Assembly: GCA_937916135.1 (NCBI GenBank)
Contig: CALFTQ010000182.1
Coordinates: forward strand, 1 to 11,451
DNA: 11,451 nucleotides
Direction: 5' to 3'
Source of the DNA: an uncultured Verrucomicrobiales bacterium
GTDB lineage: Bacteria; Verrucomicrobiota; Verrucomicrobiia; Verrucomicrobiales; Akkermansiaceae
The notes under the pieces: model-generated
Database searches by the model: none
What the model was told of the DNA's origin: nothing
Seen by the model: the letters and a program-made list of their open reading frames with translations, nothing else
Program-made: the position numbers and the translations under genes
Part shown: positions 9,901 to 11,451 of the stretch, in pieces
How the letters are laid out: each line of letters opens with the position of its first letter
Numbering within the stretch: position 1 is the first letter of the stretch

Positions 9901-9929
9901 TTGCAAACAGCCGAACAAAGTAGTAATAT
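9901..9929 (+). promoter_or_regulatory. Candidate main promoter of tRNA-Asn
   Basis: TTGCAA (9901-9906) and TAATAT (9924-9929) are separated by 17 bases, predicting a start near 9936 and a 26-base leader before the tRNA. The -10 box TAATAT and the spacing match those of the adhesin promoter. A small CCCCGT/ACGGGG inverted repeat (9939-9952) falls in the leader. Confidence 0.6.
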
Positions 9930-9961
9930 TTGCCCGCACCCCGTCCACGGGGGAAGCAAAA

Positions 9962-10033
9962 TCCGGCGTAGCTCAGCGGAAGAGCGGATGACTGTTAATC
10001 ATTAGGTCGTTGGTTCGATCCCAACCGCCGGAG
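9962..10033 (+). tRNA. tRNA-Asn (anticodon GTT)
   Basis: All arms can be folded by eye: acceptor TCCGGCG (9962-9968) with CGCCGGA (10026-10032), D stem GCTC/GAGC, anticodon stem GATGA/TCATT closing on a G-T pair, loop CTGTTAA with anticodon GTT at 9994-9996, variable loop AGGTC, and T stem GTTGG/CCAAC with loop TTCGATC. The discriminator base is G (10033), as is usual for asparagine tRNAs. The 3' CCA is not encoded (TCA follows), so it must be added by the CCA-adding enzyme. Confidence 0.97.
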
Positions 10034-10038
10034 TCAGA

Positions 10039-10077
10039 GAAGCCCAGCAAGTCAACTTGCCGGGCTTCTTTGTTTTT
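10039..10077 (+). terminator. Rho-independent terminator of tRNA-Asn
   Basis: GAAGCCC-A-GCAAG (10039-10051) pairs with CTTGC-C-GGGCTTC (10056-10068), with a 4-base loop and one internal A/C mismatch. TTTGTTTTT follows. It starts six bases after the tRNA, so the tRNA is a single-gene transcript. Confidence 0.88.
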
Positions 10078-10079
10078 CC

Positions 10080-10108
10080 TTGCCAAGGGGCACCGGGCAG
10101 TGTATGCT
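10080..10108 (+). promoter_or_regulatory. Candidate promoter of the ridA-like/coaC operon
   Basis: TTGCCA (10080-10085) and TATGCT (10103-10108, four of six) are 17 bases apart, predicting a start near 10115 and a leader of about 19 bases. The -35 box equals that of the adhesin gene. It lies directly after the tRNA terminator. Confidence 0.5.
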
Positions 10109-10133
10109 AGGCGCAACCAATCCACTATAGAAT

Positions 10134-10604
10134 ATGGAATTCAACTTCGAAGCTCTTGAAAAGAAAGGGTTGAAGCTCAACCCCGCTCCCGCCCCGGTAG
10201 GTTCCTATGTGCAGTGCATCCGCACGGGCAACTATCTGCATCTCTCCGGCGGCATCTCCATCAATGGCGATGTGGCCATCTACGGCAAGCTGGGCGCAGA
10301 GGTCAGCATCGAGGAAGGCCAGCGCGCCGCCCAGGCTGCCATTCTGAACCGTCTGGCCGTAATCCAGGCTGAGCTGGGCAGCTTTGCCCCGCTGCGCAAG
10401 ATTGTGGCCGTGAACGGCTTTGTGAACTGCACGCCGGATTTCACAGACCAGGCCAAGGTGCTCAACGGCGCTTCCGACCTGCTGGTGGAGCTGCTGGGGC
10501 CGGAAGCCGCGCACACTCGCTCTGCCGTAGGCGTGCCGAGCCTGCCACTGGGTGTAGCCGTGGAAATCAACATGATTGTGGAGTTCGACCCCACCGCCTG
10601 CTAA
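10134..10604 (+). CDS. RidA-family (YjgF/YER057c/UK114) protein, probable enamine/imine deaminase
   Basis: RidA proteins hydrolyse reactive enamine/imine intermediates such as 2-aminoacrylate released by PLP enzymes; other subfamilies have different or unknown jobs. The product has 156 residues, longer than classical RidA (about 130), with an N-terminal extension and a mid-region that fit the longer YjgF-like subfamily. The family signature is visible at the C-terminus: HTRSAVGVPSLPLGVAVEIN (127-146), with Arg129 in the position of the substrate-binding arginine and Glu144 in the conserved V-E-I segment. SGGISINGDVAIYGKLGAEV (38-57) corresponds to the usual S-G-Q-x-x-x-D region. It should be cytosolic and trimeric by family analogy. 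The ATG at 10134 lacks a Shine-Dalgarno sequence. It is followed after 27 bases by coaC. The arginine makes deaminase activity plausible but not proven. Confidence 0.88.
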   Translation: MEFNFEALEKKGLKLNPAPAPVGSYVQCIRTGNYLHLSGGISINGDVAIYGKLGAEVSIEEGQRAAQAAILNRLAVIQAELGSFAPLRKIVAVNGFVNCTPDFTDQAKVLNGASDLLVELLGPEAAHTRSAVGVPSLPLGVAVEINMIVEFDPTAC

Positions 10605-10620
10605 GCCGGATTTTAACAAC

Positions 10621-10627
10621 GGGAGAG
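10621..10627 (+). promoter_or_regulatory. Shine-Dalgarno sequence of coaC
   Basis: GGGAGAG ends four bases before the ATG at 10632, a near-ideal anti-16S match. It is the only clear Shine-Dalgarno sequence in the window and belongs to the only gene that is clearly internal to an operon. Confidence 0.75.
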
Positions 10628-10631
10628 TGCC

Positions 10632-11174
10632 ATGGCCACCATCGTACTGGGAGTCTGCGGCTCCATAGCCGCCTTCAAAGCCGCCGGAGTCGCCTCGCGC
10701 CTGGTGAAACTGGGGCATGAGGTACACTGCGTATGCACCCCGGCGGCACTGGAGTTCGTGACCCCGCTCACACTCATGACGCTCTCCCGCAACCCGGTTA
10801 TCACCACCTTCGAGGATGAAACCGGCAGCTGGGTTCCGGTGCATATCGACCTGGCCCAGCGGGCCGATGTGCTGGCCATCGTCCCCGCCTCTGCCAACAC
10901 CATGGCCTGCATGGCCCACGGACAGTGCCCGAACGCGCTGACCAGCCTCTACCTGGCCTACCGCGGGCCGGTGCTCATCTTCCCGGCCATGAACAGCATG
11001 ATGTGGGACCACCCTGCCACCCAGGCCAACGCCGCCACCCTGGCCGCCCGGGCGGAGCACCGCATCATCGGCCCGGCGGAAGATGGCATGCTGGCCTGCG
11101 GAACCACCGGAAAAGGCCGACTGGTAGAGGAGGATCTCATCATGCGGGAAATCCTCTCAGCTCTGCCACAATAA
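10632..11174 (+). CDS. coaC: Phosphopantothenoylcysteine decarboxylase (stand-alone CoaC, flavoprotein)
   Basis: CoaC decarboxylates 4'-phosphopantothenoylcysteine to 4'-phosphopantetheine, using FMN, in coenzyme A synthesis. The 180-residue product is a single HFCD-fold domain: GVCGSIAAFKA near the N-terminus (7-17, FMN phosphate site), His71 in HIDLAQRADVLAIVPASANT (71-90) as the catalytic histidine, PAMNSMMW (118-125) matching the P-x-M-N-x-x-M-W signature, and ACGTTGKGRL (155-164) with Cys156 as the active-site cysteine of the substrate-recognition flap. The ligase domain (CoaB) that follows in the bifunctional CoaBC of many bacteria is missing; the frame stops at 11174 and the next gene is a transporter. 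CoaB must be encoded elsewhere, or the enzyme acts on another cysteine-containing substrate as EpiD/MrsD do; the PPC-DC motifs favour CoaC. Translation should be coupled to the ridA-like gene 27 bases upstream. Confidence 0.87.
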   Translation: MATIVLGVCGSIAAFKAAGVASRLVKLGHEVHCVCTPAALEFVTPLTLMTLSRNPVITTFEDETGSWVPVHIDLAQRADVLAIVPASANTMACMAHGQCPNALTSLYLAYRGPVLIFPAMNSMMWDHPATQANAATLAARAEHRIIGPAEDGMLACGTTGKGRLVEEDLIMREILSALPQ

Positions 11175-11197
11175 TTACTCCGGCTCAACCTTTTTCC

Positions 11198-11225
11198 TTG
11201 CCTTTTCTGCCACATGTGGCATACT
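11198..11225 (+). promoter_or_regulatory. Candidate symporter promoter with palindromic operator in its spacer
   Basis: TTGCCT (11198-11203) and CATACT (11220-11225) are 16 bases apart. The perfect 14-bp palindrome TGCCACATGTGGCA (11208-11221) fills the spacer, a position where a bound repressor would block polymerase. Transcription would start near 11232, only about five bases before the ATG. I see no terminator between coaC and this site. Confidence 0.4.
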
Positions 11226-11236
11226 GACTAGCGAAT

Positions 11237-11451
11237 ATGCCTGCAATCGATATCATCGACGCTTCCGGTAACGATTACCGCTACAATCTTCCCGAGGATG
11301 GGTCTGTGCTGCTCATCGGCACGGGTGTTTTGATGACGGTACTGACCAAATTCTTTCAGGTGACCCATTTCGGTCATTGGATGAAGGAAAGCGTGGGAAA
11401 GATCTTCACCAAAAAGGTATCGGGACACACCAAAGACAAGGCCTCCATTTC
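11237..11451 (+). CDS. Sodium:alanine symporter family (AGCS) protein, N-terminal fragment
   Basis: From the ATG at 11237 an open frame of 71 codons runs off the right edge. After a polar N-terminus it has GSVLLIGTGVLMTVLTKFFQ (22-41), the first membrane segment, and then VTHFGHWMKESVGKIF (42-57). The order V-L-L-x-G-T-G, F-x-Q-x-x-H-F-G-H and a short basic loop is what I expect at the start of AGCS (AlsT/DagA-type) proteins, which import alanine or glycine with Na+. The diagnostic downstream A-L-A-A-T-V-G-T-G-N-I block is outside the window, so the call rests on the N-terminus alone. No Shine-Dalgarno sequence is seen. Confidence 0.7.
   Translation, partial: MPAIDIIDASGNDYRYNLPEDGSVLLIGTGVLMTVLTKFFQVTHFGHWMKESVGKIFTKKVSGHTKDKASI

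Noticed and set aside
9939..9952. CCCCGT/ACGGGG inverted repeat before the tRNA as a regulatory hairpin
   Set aside because: The centre is only two bases and the stem six; it is probably a small fold of the tRNA precursor leader, without evidence for a separate role.
10125..11060. A 311-codon minus-strand frame opposite the ridA-like gene and coaC
   Set aside because: It spans two well-supported genes and their gap, has no motif, and has antisense-like composition.

Overview
The window looks like chromosome from a member of the Verrucomicrobiota, most likely Akkermansia or a close relative. Three things suggest this, none of them decisive: the adhesin leader begins MKLHLPKLLR, a leader style I associate with Akkermansia surface proteins; there is a very large autotransporter-type beta-strand-repeat protein; and the housekeeping genes are GC-rich while most starts lack a Shine-Dalgarno sequence. 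Placement is by recognition only, because no search could be run.

Layout from left to right. Positions 1-3775 (minus) hold one uninterrupted reading frame of 1258 codons that runs off the left edge. It is the N-terminal part of a secreted or surface beta-helical adhesin, with its own promoter at 3842-3870. An intrinsic terminator at 3891-3937 separates it from a flavin-reductase-like gene (3965-4471, minus), which lies behind guaB (IMP dehydrogenase, 4551-6005, minus). guaB is divergent from acnA (aconitase A, 6267-8984, plus). Their shared 261-bp spacer carries a near-perfect AT-rich dyad with four TATAAT hexamers. acnA converges on a small site-2-type (M50) membrane protease (9068-9835, minus), with a strong bidirectional terminator between them. 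Divergent from the protease is tRNA-Asn(GUU) (9962-10033), with promoter and terminator. Next comes a probable two-gene operon: a RidA-family protein (10134-10604) and a stand-alone phosphopantothenoylcysteine decarboxylase (10632-11174). The right edge cuts the first 71 codons of a probable sodium:alanine symporter (AGCS family, from 11237).

Functionally this is mostly housekeeping metabolism: guanine nucleotide synthesis, TCA cycle, CoA synthesis, enamine/imine detoxification, amino-acid uptake and Asn decoding. One accessory-type surface gene sits at the left. I see no CRISPR array, transposon, prophage or defence system. The less ordinary material is the internally duplicated adhesin, the four-hexamer dyad between guaB and acnA, the RidA-CoaC pairing, and candidate leaderless or near-leaderless starts. 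Every long open frame opposite guaB, acnA and the adhesin is judged to be a shadow of the real gene.
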